DNA of 64,000 nt from Oscillospiraceae bacterium (GTDB taxonomy: Bacteria; Bacillota; Clostridia; Oscillospirales; Ruminococcaceae), in assembly GCA_025758045.1 (NCBI GenBank), contig CP107208.1:186001-250000 (forward strand), given 5' to 3'. This document shows, piece by piece, positions 25,760-35,272 of the stretch. Below the pieces are notes generated by a model. It saw nothing but the letters and a program-made list of their open reading frames with translations. It was not told the DNA's origin and made no database searches. Numbering within the stretch: position 1 is the stretch's first letter; each line of letters begins with the position of its first letter. A program made the translations under genes and the position numbers.

Positions 25760-27061
25760 TCACTCCCCCTTTTGCTCATCCTCAAACCGGATGGTCACGC
25801 TCTTGGCGTGGGCGTGCAGGCCCTCGTGCTCGGCAAAGTTGGCGATGCGGGCCTGGACCTCGCCCAGGGCTTCGCGGGTGTAGTAGATGAAGCTGGACTT
25901 CTTGACGAAATCATCCACGCCCAGGGGGCTGCTGAACCGCGCGGTGCCGCTGGTGGGCAGGGTATGGTTGGGGCCGGCAAAGTAATCGCCCAGGGCCTCG
26001 GGCACGTTCTTGCCCAGGAAAATGCTGCCCGCGTTCTGGATGTCGTTCAAAACGGCAAACGGGTCGTCCACGCAGATCTCCAGATGCTCCGGCGCAATAA
26101 TGTTCACGGCGTCGATGGCCTTCTTCATGTCATCGGTGACGATGATCTTACCGTTGGTGTCCACGCTGGCGCGGGCAATGGCGGCGCGGGGCAGCTGCGG
26201 GATCTGCACTTCCAGCTCGGCCTGCACGGCCTTGGCCAGGTCCCAGCTGTTGGTGACCAGCACCGGCGTGGCCAGCTTGTCGTGCTCGGCCTGGCTCAAC
26301 AGGTCGGCGGCGACCCAGGCGGGGCTGCAGGTGCCGTCGGCCAAAACCAGTATTTCCGACGGGCCGGCAATCATATCGATGCCGACTTTACCAAAAACCT
26401 TGCGCTTGGCGGTGGCCACGTAAATGTTGCCGGGGCCGACAATCTTATCCACAGCGGGCACGCTCTCGGTGCCGTAGGCCAGGGCGGCCACGGCTTGGGC
26501 ACCACCGGTCTTAAAGATGCAGTCGATGCCGGCAATCACCGCCGCCGCCAGGATACCGGCGTTGACCTTGCCGTCCTTGCCGGCGGGGGTGGTCATGACG
26601 ATCTGTTGCACGCCCGCGACCTTAGCGGGGATGACGTCCATCAGCACGGTAGAGGGGTAGGCTGCCGTGCCGCCGGGCACGTAAACGCCCGCGCGCTGGA
26701 TGGGGGTGTACTTCTGGCCCAGCACCATGCCGGGGCGGTCGTTCAGCACAAAGTTCTTGTGCAGCTGCTGCTCGTGGAAGTGGCGGATGTTGGAAACAGC
26801 CATTTTCAGTGTGGTAATAAATTCCGGGTCGCTGGTTTCCAGTTCGGAAAAGGCCTCGTCGATTTCGGCCTGGGTGACCTGTACGCTGGTTAGCTGGGCG
26901 TGGTCAAACTTGGCGGCGTAATCCAGCAGGGCGGCATCGCCGCGGGCGCGCACATCGGCAATGATGGCGTCTACGGTGGCCTCCACGTCGGCTTCGGCGC
27001 GGATGTCACGGTTCAAAATTTCTTCGGGCTTTACTTCATCAAAATCATACAGGCGAATCAT
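25760..27061 (-). CDS. hisD: Histidinol dehydrogenase
   Basis: 433-residue zinc enzyme that oxidises histidinol to histidine in two NAD-dependent steps. Conserved stretches YVPGGTAAYPSTVLM, VDKIVGPGNIYVATAKR, IDMIAGPSEILVLAD, LSQAEHD and the C-terminal EGLHAHAKSV are all present, with zinc and catalytic His/Glu/Asp residues in place. Its ATG overlaps the hisZG stop by four bases (ATGA), indicating coupling. Confidence 0.98.
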   Translation of the reverse strand: MIRLYDFDEVKPEEILNRDIRAEADVEATVDAIIADVRARGDAALLDYAAKFDHAQLTSVQVTQAEIDEAFSELETSDPEFITTLKMAVSNIRHFHEQQLHKNFVLNDRPGMVLGQKYTPIQRAGVYVPGGTAAYPSTVLMDVIPAKVAGVQQIVMTTPAGKDGKVNAGILAAAVIAGIDCIFKTGGAQAVAALAYGTESVPAVDKIVGPGNIYVATAKRKVFGKVGIDMIAGPSEILVLADGTCSPAWVAADLLSQAEHDKLATPVLVTNSWDLAKAVQAELEVQIPQLPRAAIARASVDTNGKIIVTDDMKKAIDAVNIIAPEHLEICVDDPFAVLNDIQNAGSIFLGKNVPEALGDYFAGPNHTLPTSGTARFSSPLGVDDFVKKSSFIYYTREALGEVQARIANFAEHEGLHAHAKSVTIRFEDEQKGE

Positions 27062-28641
27062 TGTGCAAGGGCCTCCTTCATTTTGGTAAGCAGCTCAGTA
27101 AGCTGGGCGTATTTGAACTTGTAGCTGGCTTTGTTGGCGATAAACCGGGCCGAGATAGGCATGAATTCTTCAATCACGGTCAGGTCGTTTTCCTTTAAGG
27201 TGGTGCCCGTCTCGACAATATCGACGATGACGTCGGAGAGCCCTAAAATCGGCGCAAGCTCGATGGAGCCGTTGAGCTTGACAATGTCGATATCGCGGCC
27301 CCGGCGCTCGTAGTGGTCGCGGGCAATGTTCACGAACTTGGTCGCTACCCGCAGGGCGCGGCTTTCGTCGTCCACAAAATTCCTGGGGCCGGCCACACAC
27401 ATGCGGCACTTGCCCATGCCGGTGTCCAGCAGCTCGTAGACGTCCGCGCCGGACTCGGTCAAAATATCCTTGCCCACGATGCCGATGTCGGCCGCGCCAT
27501 GTTCGACGTAGATGGCTACGTCGCTGGGTTTGACCAGGAAGTACCGCACCCCGGCTTCGGGGTTCTCCACCACCAGTTTGCGGGTGTCGTTGTAGTCCTC
27601 GTTGGCGCTGTAACCTGCCCCGGCCAGCAGAGCGTAGGCTTTGTCGCCCAGGCGCCCCTTGGGCAGGGCAATGTTCAGCCAGGTCTTTTCCCCGCCCTGC
27701 TGCTGTACTGGCGGCAGCGGTGCGGCCAGACGTTCCAGCTCGTCTAAGTACATCGCAAAGCCGATGGCCTTAGCGCCGGGGGTAAAGCGCTGCATCAGGT
27801 AGTCGTACTGGCCGCCTTTGAGCACCGCGCGGGGGATGCCCGCCGCGTAGCCGGTAAAAACGATGCCGTTGTAATACTCGGCTTCATCGGCCATGCTCAG
27901 GTCCAGCTGCAGGCCGCGGCCGGCTTCGCCCAGGGCGTTTTGCAGAGCCAGCAGTTCGGCCAGTGCGGCTTTCTGCGCGGGGCTGATGGCGGCTGCCTTG
28001 GCGGCGGTAAGGGTGGCCCCGAACGGCCCGTGCAGGGTAAGCAAACAGCAAAGGGCATTGGCTCCGGCTTCATCAGCACCGGCCTGCAACGCAGCCTTGC
28101 GCAGCTCGTGTTCGTTTTTGGCGCACAGCAGTTCCACCAGCCGGGCGTGGGCCGTGGCAGGCACATCCAGCACATCCAGCAGGCCGGTCACAAAGCCCAT
28201 GTGGCTGACTTCCAGTACGGTGGGAACATCCAGCGCGGCCAGGCTGGCCAGTGCCAGGCGCAGCACCTCGGCCTGGGCGGCTTCGTCCACCTCGCCCATG
28301 CACTCCAGGCCCATCTGGTGGATGGTCTGGAAGGTGTGGCTCTCGCGGCTGGCACGGCAGACTTCCTCATTATAATAAAAGCGTTTGCACTCGCCGGGGG
28401 CGGGCTGGGCCGTCTTGGCGATGGACAGCGTCACGTCCGGCTTGATGGCCCGCAGTTTGCCGTCCAGGTCGGTAAAGGTGATGACCTGCGGGTCCGGCAG
28501 AAAGCGCTGGTACTCCTGATACAGGGCGTACTCCTCAAACCGGGAGGCGCGGTATTTGCGATAGCCGCCCTGCTCGTACAGGGCACGCAGGCGGAAGGTT
28601 GCCTGCTCGGCGGGGGTGAAATTTTGTAAAGTCAGCTCCAT
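27058..28641 (-). CDS. hisZG: Fused HisZ-HisG ATP phosphoribosyltransferase
   Basis: 527 residues in one uninterrupted frame. Residues 1-315 are a HisZ regulatory domain (class II histidyl-tRNA synthetase-like: FTPAEQATFRLRALYEQGGY, FTDLDGKLRAIKPDVTLSIAK, and YYNGIVFTGYAAGIPRAVLK). After a QQQGGE linker, residues about 320-527 are a short-form HisG (LNIALPKGRLGDKAYALL, ADIGIVGKDILTE, and the PRPP loop VDIVETGTTLKENDL). In most bacteria these are separate subunits of a hetero-octamer. Start at 28641 is the first Met matching HisZ. First gene of the operon, behind a sigma-A promoter. A sequencing merge is unlikely because both domains read cleanly through the linker. Confidence 0.95.
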   Translation of the reverse strand: MELTLQNFTPAEQATFRLRALYEQGGYRKYRASRFEEYALYQEYQRFLPDPQVITFTDLDGKLRAIKPDVTLSIAKTAQPAPGECKRFYYNEEVCRASRESHTFQTIHQMGLECMGEVDEAAQAEVLRLALASLAALDVPTVLEVSHMGFVTGLLDVLDVPATAHARLVELLCAKNEHELRKAALQAGADEAGANALCCLLTLHGPFGATLTAAKAAAISPAQKAALAELLALQNALGEAGRGLQLDLSMADEAEYYNGIVFTGYAAGIPRAVLKGGQYDYLMQRFTPGAKAIGFAMYLDELERLAAPLPPVQQQGGEKTWLNIALPKGRLGDKAYALLAGAGYSANEDYNDTRKLVVENPEAGVRYFLVKPSDVAIYVEHGAADIGIVGKDILTESGADVYELLDTGMGKCRMCVAGPRNFVDDESRALRVATKFVNIARDHYERRGRDIDIVKLNGSIELAPILGLSDVIVDIVETGTTLKENDLTVIEEFMPISARFIANKASYKFKYAQLTELLTKMKEALAQ

Positions 28642-28674
28642 AATACGTCTCCTACCTCTCTTTTCCATAACAAC

Positions 28675-28703
28675 ATTATACTTTAGCGCAGTAAAGATGT
28701 AAA
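28675..28703 (-). promoter_or_regulatory. Sigma-A promoter of the his operon
   Basis: Minus strand: TTTACA (28703-28698), 17-nt spacer, TATAAT (28680-28675). Only 33 nt separate the -10 from the start codon, so there is no room for a T-box or long attenuator. Confidence 0.85.
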
Positions 28704-28767
28704 GCGTTAAACAAGAAACCTGTACAAATTTGGGTGCGGCTGCTTGGCGAAAACGGCAATAAAATAG

Positions 28768-28803
28768 CAAAAAGGCGCACCTTTGCAACCAAAGATGCGC
28801 CTT
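28768..28803 (-). terminator. Terminator of the acidic protein gene
   Basis: AAGGCGCACCTTTG and CAAAGATGCGCCTT pair (13 of 14) around a 4-nt loop, followed on the minus strand by TTTTTGC. Confidence 0.85.
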
Positions 28804-28814
28804 GCGGTTTCTTA

Positions 28815-29234
28815 TCAGCCCTTGCAGCCCTGTTCGTCCCAATCACCAAAATCAGCCGGGTCGGCAATCTTGGTAACGTCCAGCTTGCCGTCCTCGGTCT
28901 TGGGAACTTCCACGGCACCCAGCTCAACGGGGTTGGCGTTGGGGGTGTCATCTCCAGCGGGGGCCTGCACAGGGGCGGCCTCCGCTTCGGGAGCTTCTTC
29001 TACGGGAGCGGCAGAGGTTTCTTCAGGTGCAGCGGGGGCTTCTTCGGCCTCGGCAGACGCATCGTCAGCGGGCTCGGCGGTCTCGGCAGTGCCATCCTCG
29101 GCGTCTGCTTCATCCTCCGGGCCCCAAATATGCTCGTACTCCTCGGTATGCTCGTTACGGTTCAAAAAGTAAGCCGCGGCGCCCACAGCGGCAGCGCCAA
29201 TCGTCAGTCCAACCAGCTTTTTCAGTAAAGACAT
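28815..29234 (-). CDS. Acidic membrane-anchored protein of unknown function
   Basis: 139 residues. The N-terminus MSLLKKLVGLTIGAAAVGAA followed by AYFLNRN is a short membrane anchor; the rest is a low-complexity acidic Ala/Glu/Pro tail (TAETAEPADDASAEAEEAPA) ending in a small conserved-looking segment DVTKIADPADFGDWDEQGCK. Likely a disordered envelope-facing or cytosolic tail. AGGATC before the ATG is a modest ribosome site. No family recognised. Confidence 0.7.
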   Translation of the reverse strand: MSLLKKLVGLTIGAAAVGAAAYFLNRNEHTEEYEHIWGPEDEADAEDGTAETAEPADDASAEAEEAPAAPEETSAAPVEEAPEAEAAPVQAPAGDDTPNANPVELGAVEVPKTEDGKLDVTKIADPADFGDWDEQGCKG

Positions 29235-29372
29235 CGTATGATCCTCTCAATCGCCTTACGGCACGGCATTTTCCGGGAAAACATCTGTGTTTCAACGGAA
29301 TACGTACATCATAGCGCAAACACCGCCATTTTGCAAGGGGCTATTTTTAAAATTTGTGCAAAAAGTTTGCCT

Positions 29373-29912
29373 TTAGTTTTGCCCATGCTCCTGCAGCCAG
29401 GCGCGCAGTTCAGGGGTATCGGCCCAGTAGCGGCTGCCCCAATGGGAAAAATCCCACTGTGCATCGTAAGGATTGCACTCGTAATCCACATAGTAAAGCA
29501 CGCCGCCCCACAGGATAAAATTGGTGGGGAAGTAATCGATATTCAGCCCGGCAGGGTACAAAAGGCGGCACAGCGCCCGCATCTGCTCTTCGGCTTGCGG
29601 CGGCAGCGTGCCCGTTTGCAGCTGTTCCAGCACCGTTGGGCCGGGGATGTACTGCTTCACCAGCCGTTCCTGTACTTCGTCCACCGCCAGCAGACGCGGC
29701 ATCGGGATGCCCAGGGCTGACAATGTGCGGTAATCCCGCAGCTCGCTTTGCAGCTTATCCCCAAACTGGTAGTAGCTGCACGGCTCATGGTGGATCTGTT
29801 TGACCACTACAGGCCCCTCGCTCCCCTGCGCCAGATAGGAGTAACCGCCTTTCCCCTTGCCAAGCAGTCGCGTTACCGTATAGGGTTGCCCGTTTACCTG
29901 TAATGTATCCAT
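29373..29912 (-). CDS. Small protein-kinase-like protein
   Basis: 179 residues resembling a minimal eukaryotic-like/RIO kinase fold. A glycine loop RLLGKGKGGYSYLAQG is followed by VVVKQIHHE with the ATP-anchoring Lys; the catalytic-loop equivalent is NIDYFPTNFILW (D and N retained) and the metal motif DFG is replaced by VDYE. There is no large C-lobe. It could phosphorylate a small molecule or lipid, or be a pseudokinase. It lies 12 nt downstream of the MATE gene on the same strand, so probably cotranscribed. Confidence 0.75.
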   Translation of the reverse strand: MDTLQVNGQPYTVTRLLGKGKGGYSYLAQGSEGPVVVKQIHHEPCSYYQFGDKLQSELRDYRTLSALGIPMPRLLAVDEVQERLVKQYIPGPTVLEQLQTGTLPPQAEEQMRALCRLLYPAGLNIDYFPTNFILWGGVLYYVDYECNPYDAQWDFSHWGSRYWADTPELRAWLQEHGQN

Positions 29913-29924
29913 GCTGCACCTCCG

Positions 29925-31307
29925 TTACAACTGCTGCATCCAGCTGCGCTTTTTGAACAGCCGCAGCGAGAGCGCCAGGCGGACACATTCTTCCAGCGAG
30001 AGTAAAAAGTACACCGGCGCGACGGGCAGTTTCAGCACAAAGGCCGCCAGAAACCCCAGCGGCACACCGAAGCCCCAGGTACCAATGAGGTCGATGGCCA
30101 GGGTGTAGTTGGTCTTGCCGCCGCTTTTTAAAATGCCGCCGCCCAGGATCATGTTCTGCACCTTGACCGGCGAGATGACGGCGAACACTACCAGCAATAA
30201 GTAGGCCGTGGCTCGCACCTCCGGCTCGACACGGTAAATCGTGGTGTACAGCCGCCCGAACACCAACAGCAGCGCCGACAACACCAGCGAGGCCGCCAGC
30301 CCGCAGCGCATCAACCGCTGGGCGTCGCGGTAGGCGCGGTCGTACTCCTGCGTGCCCAGCGACTTGCCAATAAGGATGGCCGCCGCCTTGGACAGACCAG
30401 ACAGTGCGCCCACCATCAGGCATTGGATGGGCGTGGTCATCGTCATAGCGGCGCAGGCCTGGGTGCCGATGTTGCCGTAGATGGCGGAGTAGACGTTCTC
30501 GCCCAGGCTCCACAAAAATTCACTGGCCAGCAGTGGCAGCAGAATTTTAGCGTAGGTAAGCAGTTCCGGCCGGGTGAAGCCCAGCGTGAACCGCAGCCGC
30601 CACTGCTTTTGCCGCAGCCGCACGGCCAAAAACAGGTAGACAAGTAAGCAGGACACCACCTGCGCAGCCACGCTGGCTACTGCCGCGCCCTGCACCCCCA
30701 GTGCGGGCAGCCCGCCGTGGCCGAAGATAAGCAGGTAGTTCAGCCCCGTGTTGATGCACAGCGAGGTCATGCTGGCAATGAGCGGGAAGACGGCGGCCTC
30801 CATGCAGCAGAGCAGCGTCTCCGCCATGCCGGACAGCGCCGCCGGGAAGAACGACCAGGCGTAAGTCTGCAAATACGTCTGCCCCAGCGCGCGGGTGGCA
30901 TCGTCCTGGGTGTAGAGGCTCAGAATCGGCTCGGCAAACCGGGTGGAGACCAGCGTAAACACCGCCGCAATGGCCAGCGACACCAGCAGGTTGACGCTGT
31001 AGCTGCGGGCTGCGTTTTTACGGCTGCCCTGCCCCAGATATTGGGAAATAAGGATGGCCCCCGCTGCCGTGACGGCGCTGAGCACCACATTATGAATAGA
31101 TGCAAACTTGCCGCCCAGCCCGATGCCCGAAATGCTGGCGCTGCCCAGCTGGCCGATCATGACCTGGTCAATGATGCTGAAGGAGGCCCGCAGCATGCTT
31201 TGCAGCGTGACCGGCAAAGCAATGTGCATCAGGCTGCGGGCAAAGGCGCGGTCGCCAAAAAAGCCGGTAATCCCGCCCCCGGAAACAGAAGAAGAACGAA
31301 AACCCAT
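29925..31307 (-). CDS. MATE family efflux transporter
   Basis: 460 residues, about 12 membrane segments, two MATE halves. Typical stretches are MHIALPVTLQSMLRASFSII then DQVMIGQLGSASISGIGLGG, and ILISQYLGQGSRKN. The N-terminal 25 residues are polar and Ser-rich. It is a different branch from the exporters at 104-1441 and 47581-48945. AGAGGTGTCTGTATG supports the start. The kinase-like gene follows closely. Confidence 0.93.
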   Translation of the reverse strand: MGFRSSSVSGGGITGFFGDRAFARSLMHIALPVTLQSMLRASFSIIDQVMIGQLGSASISGIGLGGKFASIHNVVLSAVTAAGAILISQYLGQGSRKNAARSYSVNLLVSLAIAAVFTLVSTRFAEPILSLYTQDDATRALGQTYLQTYAWSFFPAALSGMAETLLCCMEAAVFPLIASMTSLCINTGLNYLLIFGHGGLPALGVQGAAVASVAAQVVSCLLVYLFLAVRLRQKQWRLRFTLGFTRPELLTYAKILLPLLASEFLWSLGENVYSAIYGNIGTQACAAMTMTTPIQCLMVGALSGLSKAAAILIGKSLGTQEYDRAYRDAQRLMRCGLAASLVLSALLLVFGRLYTTIYRVEPEVRATAYLLLVVFAVISPVKVQNMILGGGILKSGGKTNYTLAIDLIGTWGFGVPLGFLAAFVLKLPVAPVYFLLSLEECVRLALSLRLFKKRSWMQQL

Positions 31308-31425
31308 ACAGACACCTCTTACGAATTACTACGCTGTCATTATACTATGATTTTCCTTGCATTTCATCCATAAAAGTCTTATACTTATAACAAAATCCTA
31401 TGTTTTTGCAAACGAGGTGCCGCCT

Positions 31426-32322
31426 ATGTCCTATCTGCCCCCAAACCCTGCCATTCTGCCCGATGGGCAGGAGGTAAAAGTCCACGGCAGCGAAGCCTTC
31501 CCTTTTGCCGTCTACTGCGGTATCATCCCCACGTTTATCCCGGCCTATCCCCTGCACTACCACGAGGAAATGGAGCTGATTTACTGCGAAACCGGCAGCG
31601 GCAGTATCACCATTGACCGGGCGACGGTTACCCTGCACCCCGGCGATGTGGCAGTGATTTTACCCGGGCAGATCCACGCCATCGCGGCGGCGGAGGCCGG
31701 GACGTTCCGCTATTACAACATCCTGTTCCGCTTCTCGCTGCTGGAGCCGCCGGACAGCGAGACCTACCGCCGCTTTTTGGCCCCGCTGGCGGACGGCCGC
31801 ATGGAAGTGCCTGCCCATATACAAAAAGACAGCCCTCTGGGCAGGGAGCTGCCTGTAAACGTAAAAATGCTGATTGAAAACCGCAAAGAAAACACGGCAC
31901 TGCGCATAAAAGCCTGCCTGTACGGCGTGATGGATGCGCTGTGCAAAGCTGCCACGCCTGCCCGGCACCCGGCCGGGGCCGAGCACCGGGACACCCGCCT
32001 TCTGCGCCAGACCGTGCAGTACGTGGACCGTCACTATGCGGAGAAAATCACGGTGGCGGCCATCAGCGCCCAGTGCGGCTACAGCAGCAGCCACTTTATG
32101 AAGCGGTTCCACGACCTGACCGGCACCAGCTTTGCGCAGTACCTCATCCACTTTCGGCTGGAAAAGGCCGCTACCCTGCTGCGGGGCAGCCGGTACACTG
32201 TGCTGGAGATCGCCGCACGGTGCGGGTTCAGCAATGCATCCTACTTTACGCGGGCGTTCACCCGGCAGTATGGGGTGTCCCCCACCGCTTATCGGCAGGG
32301 CGGCGATAGAACAGACGATTAG
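31426..32322 (+). CDS. AraC family transcriptional regulator
   Basis: 298 residues. N-terminal cupin sensor (YPLHYHEEMELIYCETGSGS, LHPGDVAVILPGQIHAIAAA) and C-terminal HTH pair (ITVAAISAQCGYSSSHFMKR, VLEIAARCGFSNASYFTRAF then TRQYGVSP). ACGAGGTG precedes the start at 31426. Its 3' end overlaps the stop of the convergent membrane-protein gene by four bases. It is divergent from the MATE exporter, which may be its target. Confidence 0.9.
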   Translation: MSYLPPNPAILPDGQEVKVHGSEAFPFAVYCGIIPTFIPAYPLHYHEEMELIYCETGSGSITIDRATVTLHPGDVAVILPGQIHAIAAAEAGTFRYYNILFRFSLLEPPDSETYRRFLAPLADGRMEVPAHIQKDSPLGRELPVNVKMLIENRKENTALRIKACLYGVMDALCKAATPARHPAGAEHRDTRLLRQTVQYVDRHYAEKITVAAISAQCGYSSSHFMKRFHDLTGTSFAQYLIHFRLEKAATLLRGSRYTVLEIAARCGFSNASYFTRAFTRQYGVSPTAYRQGGDRTDD

Positions 32323-34343
32323 CCAATCTTTTCTACCTTGATAACCGTAACGGCGATGGGCGTATCGTCCAGCGCGTGGACGGCGGTGCGCCAGTAGTAG
32401 AGCGGCTCGCCGGTGGAAAACTCAAACACCATCTCATCCGGGGCAATGCCGGTAAAGTTGACCTCCATCTTGTAGGTCTCCTGGTTGATAAGCCCGTGGC
32501 GGGCATAGATATAACTGTGGTCGAACCCACTGCCCGTCAGGGTGACGCGGTAGCTGCCGGGGAAGAGCATCCAGGCTTCGGTCAGCAGTTCGCCGCCCTC
32601 GTTCAGGGTCACGGTGTCGGCGTCCGCCGTGCCGTTGATGACGCTGGATTTTTGCAGCGCCATCGTGTGGGCGGGGATGTCAACAGCAGGCTCCTCGGTC
32701 AGGCCATGGATCGGCTCCACGCTGCCCAGCAGGATGCCGTCCAGCCGGTAATAGTGCAGCGCGTAGTCGCTGCGGGCCAGCTCGTCCTCATCGATAAAGG
32801 CGTAGAGCGTGTCCGGCGCGAGGGTGTTCATCTCCCCTGCCAGCGTCACCGCCGCCAGGTTGCCGTCCATGTGGCCCATGTAGAAGCTGTTGGAGGTCCA
32901 GCCGTGGTCGGCGGCAAAGGCAACGAGGTCCCAGAAGTCGTCGTGTTCAAAGTCGAAGCTGGCAAAGGCCAGGCGGCTGAACTGCCCGCTGGCAGCCAGT
33001 TGCTCCCAGGCCGGGTCGGTCAGTTGGGTGGTGTCCTCGTAATAAGCGGCATCGTGGTAGGTGGTGTAACGCTTGGTAAGCTCGGTACGCAGGCCAAAGC
33101 CCTGGGCGGCAGCGCAGACAGCCAGCAGCACAGCGGCCGCGGCACCGTTCCAGAACCGCAGCACCAGCCCGCAGGCCGCCACGGCCAGCAGCATGCCGGC
33201 CAGCCAGGCCAGACGGGCGCAGCTGGAGAACATGGCCCAGAAATCCATCAGCACCTGCGGGATGGGCACGGTAAACAGCGTGCGGCCCCCGAAGGTGACG
33301 GTGTTGCCCATCGAGGCGACGGCGTCCAGTACCAGCAGCACAACAGCGGCAACCACAATATGGGTATGGCGGCGGAAGAACTCTGCCGCTTTTTTGCGTT
33401 GTACCAACAAACCGGCCAGTGCCAGCACGACGGCCGCGGTGGTGCCCAGGCCCGCGTACACTTCCTGTTCCCAGCTGGCACCCAGACCCGGCACAAACAG
33501 GTTGGCTAGGTCGGCACCGCTCAAATAGCCGTTGGAGTAGCCCGCAAAGTTGGCGGCAAAGGCTCCCAGCACAACCAGTTCGGCCAGCGCCACGGCGCAA
33601 AAGCTGACGATGGGCAGTACAACGGCGGCGGGGCCGCGCTTTTCCAGCCCGCGCTGCACACAGGTGGCCACCAGCACCATACCCACCATGGGCAGATAAT
33701 ACAGATGGATGCCCGCACACAGCAGCCCCAACACACCCCACCACAGGCAGAGTTTTCCGGTGGACGGCCTATTTTCGGATTGCTCGGCACACAGCCACAC
33801 CCACAGGGCCAGCAGCACCAGCCAGTTGGCGGCCAGCGCCGTGTGGGCAAACATGCGGATGTTCAGCGCCGGGAACAGCACCAGCACCCCGGCGCCCAGT
33901 ACGCTGGCCCGGTTTTTTGCGGTATCCTGCGGGCGCACGCCGCCGATGCGGGCAATGAGCGCCTGGGCCAGACCGCCCTGCATGGTATAGCAGAACAGCC
34001 CCCACAGCCCTAAGTACTGGAAACGCGCGGGCAGCACCCCGCCCAGCAGCTTGCAGACCACGGCCAGCAGCGGGATGGAATCGGTGTACAAAATGCTGGT
34101 GCGGTAGGGGTAAATGGCACTGTAGTTTGCGCCCAGATACGGCAGGTGCCAACCGCTGCGGCGGTAAAACACCCAGCCCAGATAATGCTGGGACGGGTCC
34201 GGGCTGGGATTGTTCAAGATCCAGTCCACACAGACAGGATCCAGCACCCGCACGCCGTATAGTACGAGAAAAACCAGCGCCCCAAGCAGGGCGCCGGTCA
34301 GACTCCAGCGATGTTTTTGCAAAAATGCCTTTGTCTTTGTCAT
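32319..34343 (-). CDS. Large polytopic membrane protein (DUF6311-like, GT-C-type)
   Basis: 674 residues. About eleven hydrophobic segments occupy residues 15-430, followed by a 240-residue external domain with beta-rich sequence. The first loop (DWILNNPSPDPSQHYLGWVF) and the order of helices resemble DUF6311/GT-C membrane glycosyltransferase-like proteins, which would act on lipid-linked sugars on the outer face. This is a family-level resemblance; the acidic catalytic residue of GT-C enzymes cannot be assigned with certainty. It is followed 12 nt later by no co-directional biosynthetic cluster, only the epimerase upstream. Confidence 0.75.
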   Translation of the reverse strand: MTKTKAFLQKHRWSLTGALLGALVFLVLYGVRVLDPVCVDWILNNPSPDPSQHYLGWVFYRRSGWHLPYLGANYSAIYPYRTSILYTDSIPLLAVVCKLLGGVLPARFQYLGLWGLFCYTMQGGLAQALIARIGGVRPQDTAKNRASVLGAGVLVLFPALNIRMFAHTALAANWLVLLALWVWLCAEQSENRPSTGKLCLWWGVLGLLCAGIHLYYLPMVGMVLVATCVQRGLEKRGPAAVVLPIVSFCAVALAELVVLGAFAANFAGYSNGYLSGADLANLFVPGLGASWEQEVYAGLGTTAAVVLALAGLLVQRKKAAEFFRRHTHIVVAAVVLLVLDAVASMGNTVTFGGRTLFTVPIPQVLMDFWAMFSSCARLAWLAGMLLAVAACGLVLRFWNGAAAAVLLAVCAAAQGFGLRTELTKRYTTYHDAAYYEDTTQLTDPAWEQLAASGQFSRLAFASFDFEHDDFWDLVAFAADHGWTSNSFYMGHMDGNLAAVTLAGEMNTLAPDTLYAFIDEDELARSDYALHYYRLDGILLGSVEPIHGLTEEPAVDIPAHTMALQKSSVINGTADADTVTLNEGGELLTEAWMLFPGSYRVTLTGSGFDHSYIYARHGLINQETYKMEVNFTGIAPDEMVFEFSTGEPLYYWRTAVHALDDTPIAVTVIKVEKIG

Positions 34344-34355
34344 ACGGTCCCCCGC

Positions 34356-35237
34356 TTAGCGCACAAAGGTGGTGGAAAGGGTGGTGGACCAGCTTTCGCC
34401 CTTCTTCAGGCTGGCGGCGCAGGGGCGCTGCTCCCACTCCAGGGGGCCGTTCTCCTCGCCGGGCAGGCTGTGCCAGGGCTCGATGCAGATAAAGTGCAGC
34501 GGCTTTTTGGCGGCGGACCAGATCAGCACGTAGGGGTAGCCCTCCACGTTGCAAATCACGCTGCGGCCGGTGTCCTTCTCCACAACGGAGACATGGGCGG
34601 TCTTCAGGTTGACCATGCAATGGCTGTCACTGTCGAACAGGTCGTCGGTCAGGGGGATGGTCTCGGTGTTGCGGGCCAGATAGTAACTCTGGCCATTCAG
34701 CAGGCCATTGGGAATGGCGCTGACGCACAGCGGGGACTCCAGCCCGTCAAAGCGGATCTCGTAATCCTCGGTGGTATGGCGGTCGTCAAAGGGCAGCGCA
34801 AAGGCGGGGTGATAGCCGATGCCAAAGCGCAGCTGCTCCTCCACGGGGTTCTCCACAGTCAGGGTGTGGTGGATGGTCTCGCCGTCCAGCACAAAAGTGG
34901 AGCGCAGCACAAAGGCGTAGGGCCATTTGGGCAGCGTTTCGGGGTTGGCGTGCAGCTCAAACTCCAGTGTGTCGGCGGTGTGACGGGTCATGGCGTGCTC
35001 CACATCGCGGGCAAAGCCGTGCTGGCCGCCGGCGTATTCCACGCCCTTGGCAATCATCTTGCCGCCGGTCAGCTTGCCGGTGTAAGGGAACAGAATGGGC
35101 GCGTGGCGGCCCCAGACGGAGGGATCGCCGGACCAGAGCAGCTCGGCTCCGGTGGGCTTGTGGATGACGCTGACAGCCTCGGCACCGTGGGTGTCGACGG
35201 TCAGACGCAGGGTATCATTTTCGATCGAGTACCGCAT
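34356..35237 (-). CDS. Aldose 1-epimerase family protein
   Basis: 293-residue galactose mutarotase-like beta-sandwich protein. Motifs: TVDTHGAEAVSVIHKPTGAE and LLWSGDPSVWGRHAPILFPY at the N-terminus, then GYHPAFALPF with the catalytic His region and CIEPWHSLPGEEN with the Glu base. This is the LacX/YeaD-like branch that interconverts anomers of sugars or sugar phosphates. Start at 35237 has AGGAGGTAC upstream; 17 extra codons are possible but improbable. It lies 12 nt upstream of the large membrane protein on the same strand. Confidence 0.9.
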   Translation of the reverse strand: MRYSIENDTLRLTVDTHGAEAVSVIHKPTGAELLWSGDPSVWGRHAPILFPYTGKLTGGKMIAKGVEYAGGQHGFARDVEHAMTRHTADTLEFELHANPETLPKWPYAFVLRSTFVLDGETIHHTLTVENPVEEQLRFGIGYHPAFALPFDDRHTTEDYEIRFDGLESPLCVSAIPNGLLNGQSYYLARNTETIPLTDDLFDSDSHCMVNLKTAHVSVVEKDTGRSVICNVEGYPYVLIWSAAKKPLHFICIEPWHSLPGEENGPLEWEQRPCAASLKKGESWSTTLSTTFVR

Positions 35238-35272
35238 AGGATAAGTACCTCCTGCCGAAATTTTTACGGTTT

